This document shows, in pieces, positions 51,932 through 62,100 of a stretch of 64,000 nucleotides of DNA (the first letter of the stretch is position 1; each line of letters begins with the position of its first letter). A model generated the notes under the pieces. The model was not told the origin of the DNA. It did no database searches and saw nothing but the letters and a program-made list of their open reading frames with translations. The translations under genes and the position numbers were made by a program. The stretch spans positions 356,926-420,925 of the forward strand of contig NZ_CP095488.1 of NCBI RefSeq assembly GCF_023028345.1, read 5' to 3'. The DNA comes from Halorientalis marina (lineage in GTDB: Archaea; Halobacteriota; Halobacteria; Halobacteriales; Haloarculaceae).

Positions 51932-53026
51932 ATGACGAGGATGGACGTCACCGCACGCGATTGGGCGGCTCTCGATTCCTGGTGGGAGTCATACGTCGAT
52001 CCCGACCGGTCGGTCGTCGTTGAGGAAACCACCCTCGCGCTGGACAGCCGGTGGCTTACCGATCACTGGCCCGAGCTGGATTCCTGGTGGGGGTCCCACG
52101 TCGACCCCGACCGATCGGCGCTGGTCGACGACGATACCATCGCGCTGGATGCGGGCTGGCTGGACGGGTGCTGGCCCGAACTGGATTCCTGGTGGGAGAC
52201 CTATCGCGAGGCCCGGAAGGAGGACGTGACCGAGCTACTAGCCGAGTTGGACGCGGCCGATGCGGCCTGGCTGGAGAGCCCGAGCCCGTTCGATGTCGAC
52301 CCGCTGTCGGTCGATTGGCGGTCTACCCAGCGGTCGACAGGCCCGATCCGCGTCAGCCGTGAGGAAGACTGGTCCTACGGCCTCGCCCATCTTCTCCGGT
52401 CGGCAGACGGGATCCTGATCGACGAGCTGTTCGGCGATGCCTATACCGGTGAGCCGGATATCGTCGAGACGGAGGCCCACCTGCCGGGCGGCGAGGAACC
52501 GACGAGATACGAGGACATCCTCATCGCGTATCCGTCGGGCGGTATCTCCATCGAGGTGAAGGTCGGCGACACCAACCTACGGAAGACACTCGATACAGCC
52601 GCACTTATCGAACGACAGCACGGCGGCGACTGGACGCACGTCCTCCTGGTGCCCGAGTACCAGCGGTCGGACCTTCGGGAGACGTTCGGCGATGAACTGT
52701 CCGAACCCGATTCCGGGCCACCGGTCGTCGCATCCGACCGGTCCGCGGGTGTTCAGGTCCGGTACTGGCGCGAAGTCGGTGCCGCCCTCCGAACGCTCCT
52801 CCAGCGCGATGGCGACCTGCCTCCACACTGGGTGGCGAGTGCCTACGTGTTCTGTACGCTGATCGACCAGCGAATTCTGGGACTGGTGCCCCGGCCAGCC
52901 GCCGAGCGCCTCTCGGAGGCTGCTGACATAGTTCGTGGGGACACGTCCCTGTCGGTCGGGATCGGCGACATCGAGAGCGAGATCGAGTACCTGCGAGCAA
53001 CAACCGAGGCGAGTCAGCATGAATGA
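51932..53026 (+). CDS. PD-(D/E)XK-like nuclease with three tandem WW-containing repeats
   Basis: 364 residues from ATG 51932. Residues about 10-115 are three repeats of 35 residues, each with the core LDSWWE/GS-VDPDRS-V--: WAALDSWWESYVDPDRS, PELDSWWGSHVDPDRS and PELDSWWETYREAR. The rest holds a restriction-endonuclease-like core: ELFGDAYTGEPDIVETEAHL (Glu/Asp), YEDILIAYPSGG (Asp about 195) and ISIEVKVGDTNLR (Glu and Lys about 207-209), the D-x(n)-E-x-K layout of PD-(D/E)XK nucleases. The C-terminal part is helical. I know no family with this repeat plus nuclease arrangement. It overlaps the next gene by 8 bases. It may cleave DNA or be a fold relative without activity. Confidence 0.72.
   Translation: MTRMDVTARDWAALDSWWESYVDPDRSVVVEETTLALDSRWLTDHWPELDSWWGSHVDPDRSALVDDDTIALDAGWLDGCWPELDSWWETYREARKEDVTELLAELDAADAAWLESPSPFDVDPLSVDWRSTQRSTGPIRVSREEDWSYGLAHLLRSADGILIDELFGDAYTGEPDIVETEAHLPGGEEPTRYEDILIAYPSGGISIEVKVGDTNLRKTLDTAALIERQHGGDWTHVLLVPEYQRSDLRETFGDELSEPDSGPPVVASDRSAGVQVRYWREVGAALRTLLQRDGDLPPHWVASAYVFCTLIDQRILGLVPRPAAERLSEAADIVRGDTSLSVGIGDIESEIEYLRATTEASQHE
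51959..52273 (+). repeat. Exact-period 105-bp coding repeats (three units)
   Basis: The segment GATTCCTGGTGGG begins at 51974, 52079 and 52184, each 105 bases (35 codons) apart, with matching CCCGACCGGTCG-like tracts in the first two units. DNA identity among units is far higher than expected for anciently diverged protein repeats, so the copies were made recently or are kept similar by recombination. Confidence 0.75.
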
Positions 53027-53585
53027 GGAGTTCGTCACACGGGCGATCGAGAAGGACCGCTATCTGAAGGCAATCAAACTGGTCGACCAGTTCGAGACCG
53101 AACTCGAGCGGGAACTGGTCCGTCTCGGCGACGAGTTCGTGGCCGCGAACCGCTCTCTGTTCCCCGACGGTGTGGAGGCCGACTGGAACAAGGGCACGTT
53201 CGGCAAGACGCTCGCGTTCGGACGCGTCGATCTCGAGATGGACCGCGTGAAATCCGAGTCTGACCCGCAGGGACTCACGTTGAACCTCTCGACGCGGTGG
53301 CTGGAACCGGACGACTACGGCCACCCGGACCACGAGGGGGCACTCTGTGTGGCTAGTTACAAAATCAAAAACGCCACCGCAGACGACCACCAGGCCGTGG
53401 TGGATGCGACCCGTGACCGTGACTGGAACGTCGAGCCCGCTGCGGACGTCTACAACAACTCACCCGGCATCTTCTACATCCCGATCGAGAGCGCGGCCGA
53501 CCTCACAGCAGCTTACGAGACGCTACAGGACCATTTCTCGGAGTTCGCGACGATGTACGGTGTCCCCGCCGCGAAGGCGAATTGA
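53019..53585 (+). CDS. Partner protein of the WW-repeat nuclease
   Basis: 188 residues from ATG 53019, overlapping the nuclease stop by 8 bases and so translationally coupled. The N-terminal part is a helical hairpin (TRAIEKDRYLKAIKLVDQFETELERELVRLGDEFVAAN); the middle is a beta-rich block (FGRVDLEMDRVKSESDPQG, TLNLSTRWLEPDDYGHPDHE, ALCVASYKIKNATADDHQ), and the end another helix (DLTAAYETLQDHFSEFATMY). I recognise no family. Coupling and neighbourhood suggest an immunity protein or an accessory subunit for the nuclease. There is no signal peptide, so it works in the cytoplasm. Confidence 0.7.
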   Translation: MNEEFVTRAIEKDRYLKAIKLVDQFETELERELVRLGDEFVAANRSLFPDGVEADWNKGTFGKTLAFGRVDLEMDRVKSESDPQGLTLNLSTRWLEPDDYGHPDHEGALCVASYKIKNATADDHQAVVDATRDRDWNVEPAADVYNNSPGIFYIPIESAADLTAAYETLQDHFSEFATMYGVPAAKAN

Positions 53586-53700
53586 GACGATCGTAAGTTC
53601 GGCCTCCGAGCCTTCGTAAATAACAAATAATCTATAATACTACCCTTCCTTATTTGATACAGACGGGGGATACTTGTGGTTCCGCTAGGTGAACAGTTGT

Positions 53701-56679
53701 ATGCCGAATTCGCCGGCAAAGGAAGCCGAATTTCACGGCAAGCTCTTCACCCGTCTTGCTGATTACATCAGCAACCAGTCAGAGACAGTATACGAGCAAC
53801 CAATCTCTGAGAAAACTGTTGGTGACGGGTTCGCAGATATTTACGTTCCTTCACCCCTGAATGGTGATCTTGTTATTGAGGTAAAACGGGATACTGAGTA
53901 TCCCCGTGATCGTGAGGTCGTGAAACAGGCTCGCGGATATGCGGACGGACTTAATACCGAATTTTTCGCCACCTGTACCTCTACAGACTTTTTCTTGTTT
54001 CACTATCAGGGTGAATACAATGTCGCGGAGATCGACTTTGTTTATTTCGACCTTCGAGATACAGACCTGACCGAATTTGTCGCTGAACTACTATCTGCTG
54101 TCAAATATATTCACCAGGAAGGTGACCTCCCCAATCAGCAGGAACGGACTCGGATTGTTGGCATCCTACGTAGCTTTCACACGTCGGTCTGGCCGACTTA
54201 CAAAGCGATAGCTGCTGAAAAGCACGGCCACAACGAACAGTTCACGCGGGCGTTCGACGACTGGATTCGGGAAAACGACTACCTCGACCGCGATGCCGAC
54301 GAACAGTATGAAATCGCTGCCAAGCAGTACGCATATTTGCTGACGAATCGGGTGCTGTTTTACGAGGTGGTACGCGAGAAGACGCGGGCACAATACGAAC
54401 CGGAGGTGGGTGGCATGGTTACGCCGATCGAAACCGAGAGCGGATTCCCCCTGGATCCGTTGACGGACTATACGACTACAACAAATCTGGATCGGCACCT
54501 TCGCCACCAATTCCAGCATATTATTGACGAAGTGGACTATCGCCCCATTTTCGAGGAGCATTCGGATCTCTTCGGCGCGTTTCCTGACAACAAGAAATCA
54601 CTGCGGATGCTCGAAGACTTCGTTGCGAATATTGAGTCCGAGCAAGTTACCGAACTCGACGAGGACCTCCTCGGAGAAGTCTACGAGCAATTGATTCCGG
54701 CAGACGAACGCAGAGCGCTCGGTCAGTTCTACACCGATCCTCGAATCGCCAAAACGCTCAGTCAGTGGGCAATCGGTCGGCCAAATGAATCACTTGACCG
54801 TCCATCAGCCGAAGTACCAAGAGTACTCGATCCGGCTTGTGGGAGCGGGACATTCACCGTCGAAGCGTACAATATTCTCTCAAATCTCCATCCCGATGCT
54901 CTCCACCAGGAAATCATCGATCGTCTCGTTGCAGTGGACATCAACCGATTCCCCCTCCATCTAACCGCACTCAATCTCTCATCCAGAAATATTCAGGAAG
55001 AAACCGACCACCTGCATGTGTTCCACGACTCTTTCTTCAACCTTGACCCGGACACGAACCGGCTGATCGATACTCGTATCGATGCGGCTGAGGGTGAGGG
55101 AGAGCGCCTTGGAATGTTTGATGCCGTCGTAGGCAATCCCCCGTACATCCGGCAAGGCAACCTCCATCCGTCGTCAGACCATTTTCGATCCCACCTCTCA
55201 GCGTTCGGCCGTGATGGATACTCCACGTACCTAGACGGATCAAAGGGTATCAGCGGGAAATCCGATGCCTATGTCTACTTCATCACGCACGCCACGCAGT
55301 TTCTCCGGGAAGGTGGTCGGCTCGGATTTATTATACCAAACAAGTGGTTAACCACCCGATACGGTGAATCGTTGCAACAGTTCCTCTATGATCACTACAA
55401 AATCCAGGGCGTCGTAGGATTCACTGCCCGTGCCTTCGAAGATGCTCTCGTGGACACTGTCCTCCTGCTCATTGAGCGAACCGATGACGAGCAGGCCAGG
55501 GCCGATACCACGACCCCGTTCATCCGAATCCGCGAACCCATGGATGCCGAGGATATTTTAGATACCGTGGCTGTCGACTACGAGGTTCCTGATGGATCGT
55601 ATATGCAGATTCGTGACCGGCCGGCATACCGTGTCACTGCAGTCGAACAGTCGTATCTCATGGAGAAGGGTCCAGGGAAACTCCTTCCTTATATCCGCGC
55701 CCCGAGCGAATTCATCGAGTTGCTTGAGCACCCAGACCTCGTCCCGGTTGATGGTGACCTTGGAACCGTAACCCGGGGCGTGATGACCGGGTCAAACGGC
55801 TTCTTTTTCGTGAGTGAGGCCGAACGCCAGGACTGGCAAATTGACAAGCGGTTTCTAAAACCGGCGATCAAAAGCATCAGTGACGTCGATTCACGGGTGG
55901 TCACGTGGGAGGACACCCAAAAGTACCTCTTCGATATCCACGACTATGTAGCGGAAGTAGAACGTGAGAATGCTGGTCTAGCCTCAGACTCGGATCTCGA
56001 AACCCGCGTCAAGAATGCACTCGGGCGGGACGGGTTTGATGGGGCATATAATTATATTGAGTGGGGGGAGCGCCAAGGGCATCACACTGGCGCGACCTGT
56101 GAGAACCGGGATGTCTGGTTCGATCTTGGAGGTCTGGAGGCTCCCGAGCTTCTACATCCAAAGTTCTTCGACGAGAGAGTGTATACTATCGCCAACCCTG
56201 ATCGCTTGATGCCCAGCAACGCCATCGACTGCATCAATTTCAACCCAGATGTTGACGGTGATGCAATGGTCGGATTTTATAGCTCGACTGTTTATAAGTC
56301 ACTTCTCGAAACGTGGGGGCGAGCCGAAGGTGGCGGAGCACTCCAACTTATGACGTACGAGGTATCATCAGTTCCAGTCCTCGATGTGCGTACATTGTCG
56401 AGAGATGTACAGGAGGAACTGGCCGAGTTAGCCGATCGACTCATCGGTGGGGATCCTGACGCACAGGACGATATTGACCGGTTGGTCCTGGATATTCTCG
56501 GTCTGGATATCTCTGTGGACAGATTTAGAGAACTCTACGACTCGATGGTCCAGCGCCGAATTACGACGGGTGCTGAAGCAGCAGTTCAAGTCGACGAGGT
56601 TGCCGAATTTGAAGGGGAGGCCACTCGTACGTTCTCGCGGCCGTCGGGGGAAGAGACGGATCTCTCTGAATTCATGTAA
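53701..56679 (+). CDS. Type IIG-like single-chain restriction-modification enzyme
   Basis: 992 residues from ATG 53701 (a GTG four codons earlier also fits). Residues about 1-150 are a nuclease domain with GDGFADIYVPSPLNGDLVIEVKRDTEY, the D-(13)-E-x-K of PD-(D/E)XK. After a helical linker comes the adenine methyltransferase: DPACGSGTF (about 377-385), AVDINRFPLHLTALNL, and NPPYIRQ (about 479-485), the N6-adenine catalytic motif. The C-terminal 350 residues should be the target-recognition domain (for example GNPPY to VMTGSNGFFFVSEAE and NFNPDVDGDAMVGFYSSTVYK). Such Eco57I/MmeI-like enzymes cut and methylate with one protein. Base composition is lower in GC than that of its neighbours, a mark of recent transfer. 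Recognition site unpredictable. Confidence 0.85.
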   Translation: MPNSPAKEAEFHGKLFTRLADYISNQSETVYEQPISEKTVGDGFADIYVPSPLNGDLVIEVKRDTEYPRDREVVKQARGYADGLNTEFFATCTSTDFFLFHYQGEYNVAEIDFVYFDLRDTDLTEFVAELLSAVKYIHQEGDLPNQQERTRIVGILRSFHTSVWPTYKAIAAEKHGHNEQFTRAFDDWIRENDYLDRDADEQYEIAAKQYAYLLTNRVLFYEVVREKTRAQYEPEVGGMVTPIETESGFPLDPLTDYTTTTNLDRHLRHQFQHIIDEVDYRPIFEEHSDLFGAFPDNKKSLRMLEDFVANIESEQVTELDEDLLGEVYEQLIPADERRALGQFYTDPRIAKTLSQWAIGRPNESLDRPSAEVPRVLDPACGSGTFTVEAYNILSNLHPDALHQEIIDRLVAVDINRFPLHLTALNLSSRNIQEETDHLHVFHDSFFNLDPDTNRLIDTRIDAAEGEGERLGMFDAVVGNPPYIRQGNLHPSSDHFRSHLSAFGRDGYSTYLDGSKGISGKSDAYVYFITHATQFLREGGRLGFIIPNKWLTTRYGESLQQFLYDHYKIQGVVGFTARAFEDALVDTVLLLIERTDDEQARADTTTPFIRIREPMDAEDILDTVAVDYEVPDGSYMQIRDRPAYRVTAVEQSYLMEKGPGKLLPYIRAPSEFIELLEHPDLVPVDGDLGTVTRGVMTGSNGFFFVSEAERQDWQIDKRFLKPAIKSISDVDSRVVTWEDTQKYLFDIHDYVAEVERENAGLASDSDLETRVKNALGRDGFDGAYNYIEWGERQGHHTGATCENRDVWFDLGGLEAPELLHPKFFDERVYTIANPDRLMPSNAIDCINFNPDVDGDAMVGFYSSTVYKSLLETWGRAEGGGALQLMTYEVSSVPVLDVRTLSRDVQEELAELADRLIGGDPDAQDDIDRLVLDILGLDISVDRFRELYDSMVQRRITTGAEAAVQVDEVAEFEGEATRTFSRPSGEETDLSEFM

Positions 56680-56931
56680 CCGTGGTTAGGTTCTGTTGAT
56701 CCTACCTTGGGTCAACTGACGTGTAAATCACAGACCCGGATATCGACTGAATGGTAGCTATTCTCATTTCGACCATCTATGATTGGAGAGTCTTTGTGAA
56801 CACTTTCTTGAAAGAGAGATCGAATATAGGACATCTGGTTCGATTACTCGCTTGTAGTCGAAAACAACAGCCACCACAGCATGACCACGGCTTAGCCGTC
56901 AGATACGAAACACGAGTCTGCAGACATACTT

Positions 56932-57279
56932 TCAAAATTCTGCCAGACTCCGATTGCACGCTGGTGTCGTCGACCGTCCGATTTGGACGTATTCGAAGCC
57001 ATCAAGATCCACCTCTGCGGTCGTCGTCAGTGCCTCACGAGTCTCGTTATCTAATGATTCAATCTCGACAGCAGTGAGCGGCCGCTGCGTGAGCGCGTAA
57101 CTGCTCGCCAGCCCCGTCGGTCGGACGACCAGTACCGCTTCTCTGTCAGCAGCTCCAAGTACAAGTACGGCATCACGGTGCGTGTGTACCGTCCCGGCCA
57201 GCGCCGCAACCGGGAAGAGAGCGGTTGCATCCCCATGGTCGATGTAACCGCCTGCGTTGTGGAAATGTCCTGCGCTCAT
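56932..57279 (-). CDS. Hypothetical small protein
   Basis: 115 residues. The chain (HFHNAGGYIDHGDATALFPVAALAGTVHTHRDAVLVLGAADREAVLVVRP ...) is of mixed strand and helix, followed by a tail with TTAEVDLDGFEYVQIGRSTT. It does not resemble a family I know. The upstream DNA is very AT-rich (ATTATTATACTATTTTAG just before the ATG at 57279), a strong haloarchaeal promoter signal, and codon use looks genuine, so I call it a gene. It lies between the restriction enzyme (converging) and the gene-free block before the EEP nuclease. Function unknown. Confidence 0.55.
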   Translation of the reverse strand: MSAGHFHNAGGYIDHGDATALFPVAALAGTVHTHRDAVLVLGAADREAVLVVRPTGLASSYALTQRPLTAVEIESLDNETREALTTTAEVDLDGFEYVQIGRSTTPACNRSLAEF

Positions 57280-58019
57280 CTAAAATAGTATAATAATGCT
57301 TGATACTTATTGTTTGTGCCCGTCACAACGATTATCTCCGAATCATTAGGTCCGTGGATCGATTGGTTTTGGCATCCATGCGCGTTCAGCAGGCGATTTT
57401 ATGATGCAGTCGCTCACCATCCGACTGTCGAATCCCCGCTCCTTGAGCCGCTTTCGACTGAAAACAAAATCCGTTCTGAACCGGACTATAGTCATACCAA
57501 TTTGCAAACCGGGCAACTAGGAAGCCAATCAGAGCGCGACACGGAGGGGACACAATCGAGCGCGAAGCGCCCTCGCAGACGGACTCCACGGGGGCAACTG
57601 CCAATACGACGAACGACGCTGAGCGACCAGCGCGACTGGCGGTGGCCGGCAACCCCGTTCAGAATCGGGCAATCGCAAGACTGGGGCCGATTTTGAAACC
57701 TTTCCTACACCAACTCGGGGTGGGGACACCCCACTACTACCAGTCTCCCGTCGCTCTCAGCGACCGATTGCAGGGCCAGTGTGGCACCGACTCCGCATCG
57801 CACTCGTCCTAGTCACGATCTCCAAACAGACGCACTGCTTCCAAACGGGTTTTGTGGCCGATTTTGAACCGTTGCTCACTCACGCAGGTGCCACGAGCCG
57901 TGTGCTCCCAGCCGTTCTGGACACAGAACGCGGATTGGTGGGTACAGTAACTGAGTAGTGACACATCTTGACCGCCGTGCTGAATAGAAAGCGCGAGTCA
58001 GTCAGCAGAGACGGTAACG
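57280..58019. other. Gene-free stretch with a TATTCAGCA-family repeat at its end
   Basis: About 740 bases. ACTCGGGGTGGGGACACCCC (57713-57732) is a hairpin; downstream the DNA is broken into short frames on both strands without domains. At 57977-57995 a TATTCAGCA-family copy lies inverted (plus strand GTGCTGAATAGAAAGCGCG), 25 bases before the EEP-nuclease start. The stretch looks like worn mobile-element DNA. Confidence 0.5.
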
Positions 58020-59012
58020 ATGGGTCGCAGACTGCTGAGAAATTTTAAGCGGTTAGATTCTGAATGGGGTTCCAATGCAGTGTGTGATTTCGGTGGTCTA
58101 CCAGCGTGGGACCGGGACAGACTCAATCGGAGTGGTGTAATCGTGAGACTCCTATCTTGGAACGTGCAGGGGTCTGTCCCGCCAGCAGGGAGCAAAGACC
58201 GAATCAGAGAGCAGGCGTCGTTCATCGGGGAGCAGCTGGACCAGCCAGATATCGTGATGCTCAACGAGGTAACAACTGTCCAGCGCGAACTATGGCTGGA
58301 CTTGCTTCGGGAGGAACAGGGGTACACCGAGGTTGTAGATACGCTCGATTGGGGACAAGAACTCCGTGAGAGCAACGTTCCTCCCCACCACGAGTTCATC
58401 CATACGAGCGGACAAATCACCGCCGTCCATGAGGATGCGGACGCGGGGGATCTCAAACGTCGGCGTCCGAGCATCAGGAACGGTCCATGGGAGAACTCGG
58501 AGATGAAAGACTGGAGTACTAACTTCCCGGAGAAGATTCTCAATTCGAAGGTTCAGATTGCCGGGCAATCGGTTGACCTCTGGAACGTTCGAACCGTGCC
58601 GGGGAGTATGTACGGGGAGGAGAAAATCAAGATACTGGAGAACGTCTACGCCCGAATCACCAAGTCCGACCCGGAGAGGTGCATACTGGCGGGCGACCTC
58701 AATATTCCCAAGGCGGAGCGAGCAGATGGGACGGTGGTCTCGTGGGGCGAGGACAAGCCAGAGAGTATTCGTGAACGGTGGATATCCGCAGAACTGGGTG
58801 TCATGACGGGTCTATCGGATGTCGGATTAGTAGATGCGTTCAGGCACGTCCACGGTTACAGAGACCTCGATACCGAGGACACCAGTCACGAATCGAGACG
58901 GATTGACCACATCTTCGCGTCCGAGTCACTGAATCCCAAGCGGTGCTGGTACGACCACGACGGATACGAGTGTAGTGACCATGCCCCGATGCTGATGGAG
59001 TTCTCGGTTTAG
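58020..59012 (+). CDS. Endonuclease/exonuclease/phosphatase (EEP) family nuclease
   Basis: 330 residues from ATG 58020; the family part begins at about residue 42, and a GTG at 58143 (VRLLSWNVQG) would be the more typical start. EEP landmarks in order: LLSWNVQG (Asn), DIVMLNEVTTV (Glu), the DLNIPKAERADG box (Asp-x-Asn), and ESRRIDHIFAS with SDHAPMLMEFS (the final His-Asp). This metal-dependent fold covers AP endonucleases, DNase I-like enzymes and phosphatases; the substrate is not determined. It is bracketed by TATTCAGCA-family repeats at 57977 and 59069, and lies next to a plasmid-transfer ATPase. No partner gene is coupled. Confidence 0.78.
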   Translation: MGRRLLRNFKRLDSEWGSNAVCDFGGLPAWDRDRLNRSGVIVRLLSWNVQGSVPPAGSKDRIREQASFIGEQLDQPDIVMLNEVTTVQRELWLDLLREEQGYTEVVDTLDWGQELRESNVPPHHEFIHTSGQITAVHEDADAGDLKRRRPSIRNGPWENSEMKDWSTNFPEKILNSKVQIAGQSVDLWNVRTVPGSMYGEEKIKILENVYARITKSDPERCILAGDLNIPKAERADGTVVSWGEDKPESIRERWISAELGVMTGLSDVGLVDAFRHVHGYRDLDTEDTSHESRRIDHIFASESLNPKRCWYDHDGYECSDHAPMLMEFSV

Positions 59013-59068
59013 CAGATTCGTTGAAACCATCAGCCAGTGATAGGTTTCAGAGCCTGTGACCGACCAAT

Positions 59069-59088
59069 CCTCTATATCCAGCAGCCGG
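59069..59088 (+). repeat. TATTCAGCA-family repeat
   Basis: CCTCTATATCCAGCAGCCGG, 56 bases after the EEP-nuclease stop, with one change in the core (ATATCCAGCA). Its right flank CTTTTGTCATCTG resembles that of the copy at 38448. Confidence 0.6.
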
Positions 59089-59150
59089 CTTTTGTCATCT
59101 GTAATAAATTGCAACCAGGCCGATCAAGTCTCATCTATCTCCAAACCACG

Positions 59151-62100
59151 TCACTCGTCGCTCTCTAACTGGTTTTGAACCCAACTCACGGGGTACATCG
59201 CGGTGAAGCCAGGTTCGTCGATCCGGAACTGCTGGGTGGGCGTCGTCTCCGCATAGGTCTTCTCGACTCTGGACTCTCCATCAGCCGGGTCATTCAACGC
59301 CTGCAGGATTTCGTGGCCAGCCTTCTGTGTCGGCACGACCCAGATCGCCTCGTCGGGTTTACAGGCGGCCATCTTGTCGTAATCGTCCGGCGCAGCCCGC
59401 CAGAGATCGTGATTCACTCGCTCGGCTTCGAGTGTCAGCACGACCTCGCCATCGCCGTTCAACCCAACGAGATCGAACCGGTGGCTGGCGAACTCTTCAG
59501 CGGCCTGCTCAGCAGCCTCGTCGTCGGTGCCCATGAACGCCGCGGCGTCGACGCCCCCTTCTTGCAACTCGAAGTAGGGGACGACCCGCGCGACCGGCGA
59601 ATCGGGGTCCTCCACCCGTGACTGTTTGAGCCAGCGCTTGGTGGCTTCGACGAGCATGACGTGATAGCTGGACTCGCCGAGGTCACCCTTGCCGTGGCCG
59701 TGGGCGACACCCTCACGATAGGTGACGCCGATCGCATCCCGACCGTCAGCGGTCACCGTATAGAGGCGGTGTGGGTGGTCACAGTCCTTGCGGAGATACC
59801 CCTCGTCGAGGAGGTCGTCGATAGCATCGTCCTCGATATCCACGTATTCCTGCAGCCGGAGCATGCTGTCCCAGACGATATCGTACTCCAGGCGTTCGAA
59901 ATGCTGTTGCATGGCCTTGTAGACTGCCTGCAGGAACAGCAACTGCGTATAGGAGCAGTCAGATTCCTCGATATCGTCCTCATCGAGCGGGAGCGGACAG
60001 GCACAGACCGGGACGTCGTCGGGGTCGATCTCTGCCGGCGGGTCACAACACTCGATGGCGCGGCGCATCCCACCGATCTCGGGGTCGTAGCGGCTATCAC
60101 AGTCGGGACAGCAGAGCGCGTCTTTCGTCACGTCGTAGAAGACACCCGGCGGCATCCGGTTCGTCCGTTCGAGGATGGCCCGTGGCTCTCGATCCTCGTC
60201 TTCGCCCTCCTCGTCCGTATCGGGCACAGTCCCTGCCTGTGAGGTGACAACCGGGATGGCATGGTCACGGCGGATACGATCATGAAGGCGGCGCATGGCC
60301 TGCTGATAGCCTGCAGTCGCCGTCGTATCGGCACGGTCGGGATGGCCGGCCGGCAACGGGCAGGACTCGACGACGAACGGCTGTGGTTCGCGCTCGCCGA
60401 AGGCACCCGGCAGACTGACCAGCCACTAACCGCGGCCGAGATTGCGGAGGCGGTTAGCGACGGCCGCTCGATCCATCGCCGTCGTCGCAAACCGGTGGGC
60501 AAAGTCGTGGTCGACGCCGACGTTACCCGTAACGTAGGTGCCGACGTTGTTCAACAGTTCCGCGTAGGTTGACTCGTCAGCCGCCCGGAGCTGGCCGGGA
60601 AACTGCATGGCCAGCGTGACGCTACACCGGAACTCCCGGCCCCGCGAGAGCAGATCCTGGACGAGGGCACTGTTCGCCATGGCGCCGGCCTCCTCCAGAT
60701 ACAAGTTCACCAGCGGGAGCGTCGTCTCCGCACTCGCCTGCTGATACCGGCGCCGCAACGCCGCCCAGCAGTTCGAGAGCAAGACGAGCGTAAGCCCGCG
60801 TTTCGCCTCGCTGCGGAGGCGGCCGAGGTCGAAAATGACGACCGCATCCTCGTCGAGGAGTTCCGCGAAATCGAACCGTGGGTCCGATCCGGTGGGTGCG
60901 TGATCGAATAGCCGCTCCAGGACGGTCTGGCGGGTGAGTTTCTCCATGCGGTTGCGAGCGCCGGCCATCACTCGCTCGAAGGTACGGGAGTCCTCGGTCG
61001 CGAGTTGGGTTGCCAGCTTGCGTTCGAGTGTTTCCGTGCTCACCGCCGGCGGCGTCTCGCGGTCATGGAGTCGATGGAGCGCGGTTTCGATCTCGCTGTG
61101 GGTGAGCACGTCCGAGCCATGCACCGGGTCGTACAGCGCCTTCACGAGGTAGTTGATGATCTCCGTCGAGCGGGCGGCGTCGTACTCCTCGGCGCCCATG
61201 AACTGCGCGAGGATCTCCTCGTAGTGGGCCACCCGGTCATCGATAGCGCGCTGGCGTGCGATCCCCGCGGTGAGGTCAGTTCGGATGTCGAAAAACGAGA
61301 TGGCGGGGAGGCGCTCGGCACAGTCGAAGTAGTAGACGTCGTCGAGGTCCCCGTACCGTTCGTAGTGGCTACGGAGGTACTCGGTCGGGAGACGGCCACC
61401 CTTGCGGTCGATGAGGATCTCCGGGCCGTCGGTCGCCTGGTAGTTGTCGAGGATGGCGGTAAGCAGGGCGGTGGACTTGCCGGCGCCAGTGCGGCCAATC
61501 CACCCGAGATGCAGCGACTGGCGGTCCGGCGGGAGGGCGATGGGTGCCGTACTCGTCCGGTCGGTGGTTCGTGGGTGGCCCAGCGTGAGACCCGGGCCCT
61601 CGACGGCCCGGAGGAGGCGATCCGGCGGTCGTTCAATGGTGGTCTGGGCTGGGGGCACCGTTTCTAGTGCGCGGCTCACATCGGCTGGCGCGCTGGCCCC
61701 ATCGAGCAGGCAGAACTGCGGGAGTTCCGCGGCGTCGACGACGATGCCCGTCGAGGCGGCTGTCGTCCCCGGGAGACGACTGGTCGTGGATTCGTAGCTG
61801 GGTGCCTGCAGTGTCCGGGCCCGCATATCGGCCAGGAGTTGCTGGCCGGGTGGTGTTCCGATGTCGAGGACGCCCGTGTCGGCGTCGTCGCGACGGCGGC
61901 CGCCGATCTCGTGAAACTGCCCGCTCAGCGGGTCGAGTGCGGTTTCGAGTCGGTCGGCAGTCGCGCTCGCGGTGGTCGGGTCGGGTGCCACGGCGACGGC
62001 CCTGGAGGTCACGACGAACGACCGGGTGGGATCGCGGGCGGTGATGGCGTCATGGCGGGCCTGGGCGGTCGGGGTGAGGTTGGGTTCGCGGTGGATCGGC

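Noticed and set aside
23414..60428. Several in-frame TAG codons (23414, 40320, 41055, 60426) might suggest amber read-through, for example pyrrolysine insertion.
   Set aside because: Ordinary genes in the window end at TAG (such as the DHH phosphoesterase and the amphi-Trp gene), broken genes also carry frameshifts or TAA, and no pyrrolysine genes are seen. Independent decay is simpler.
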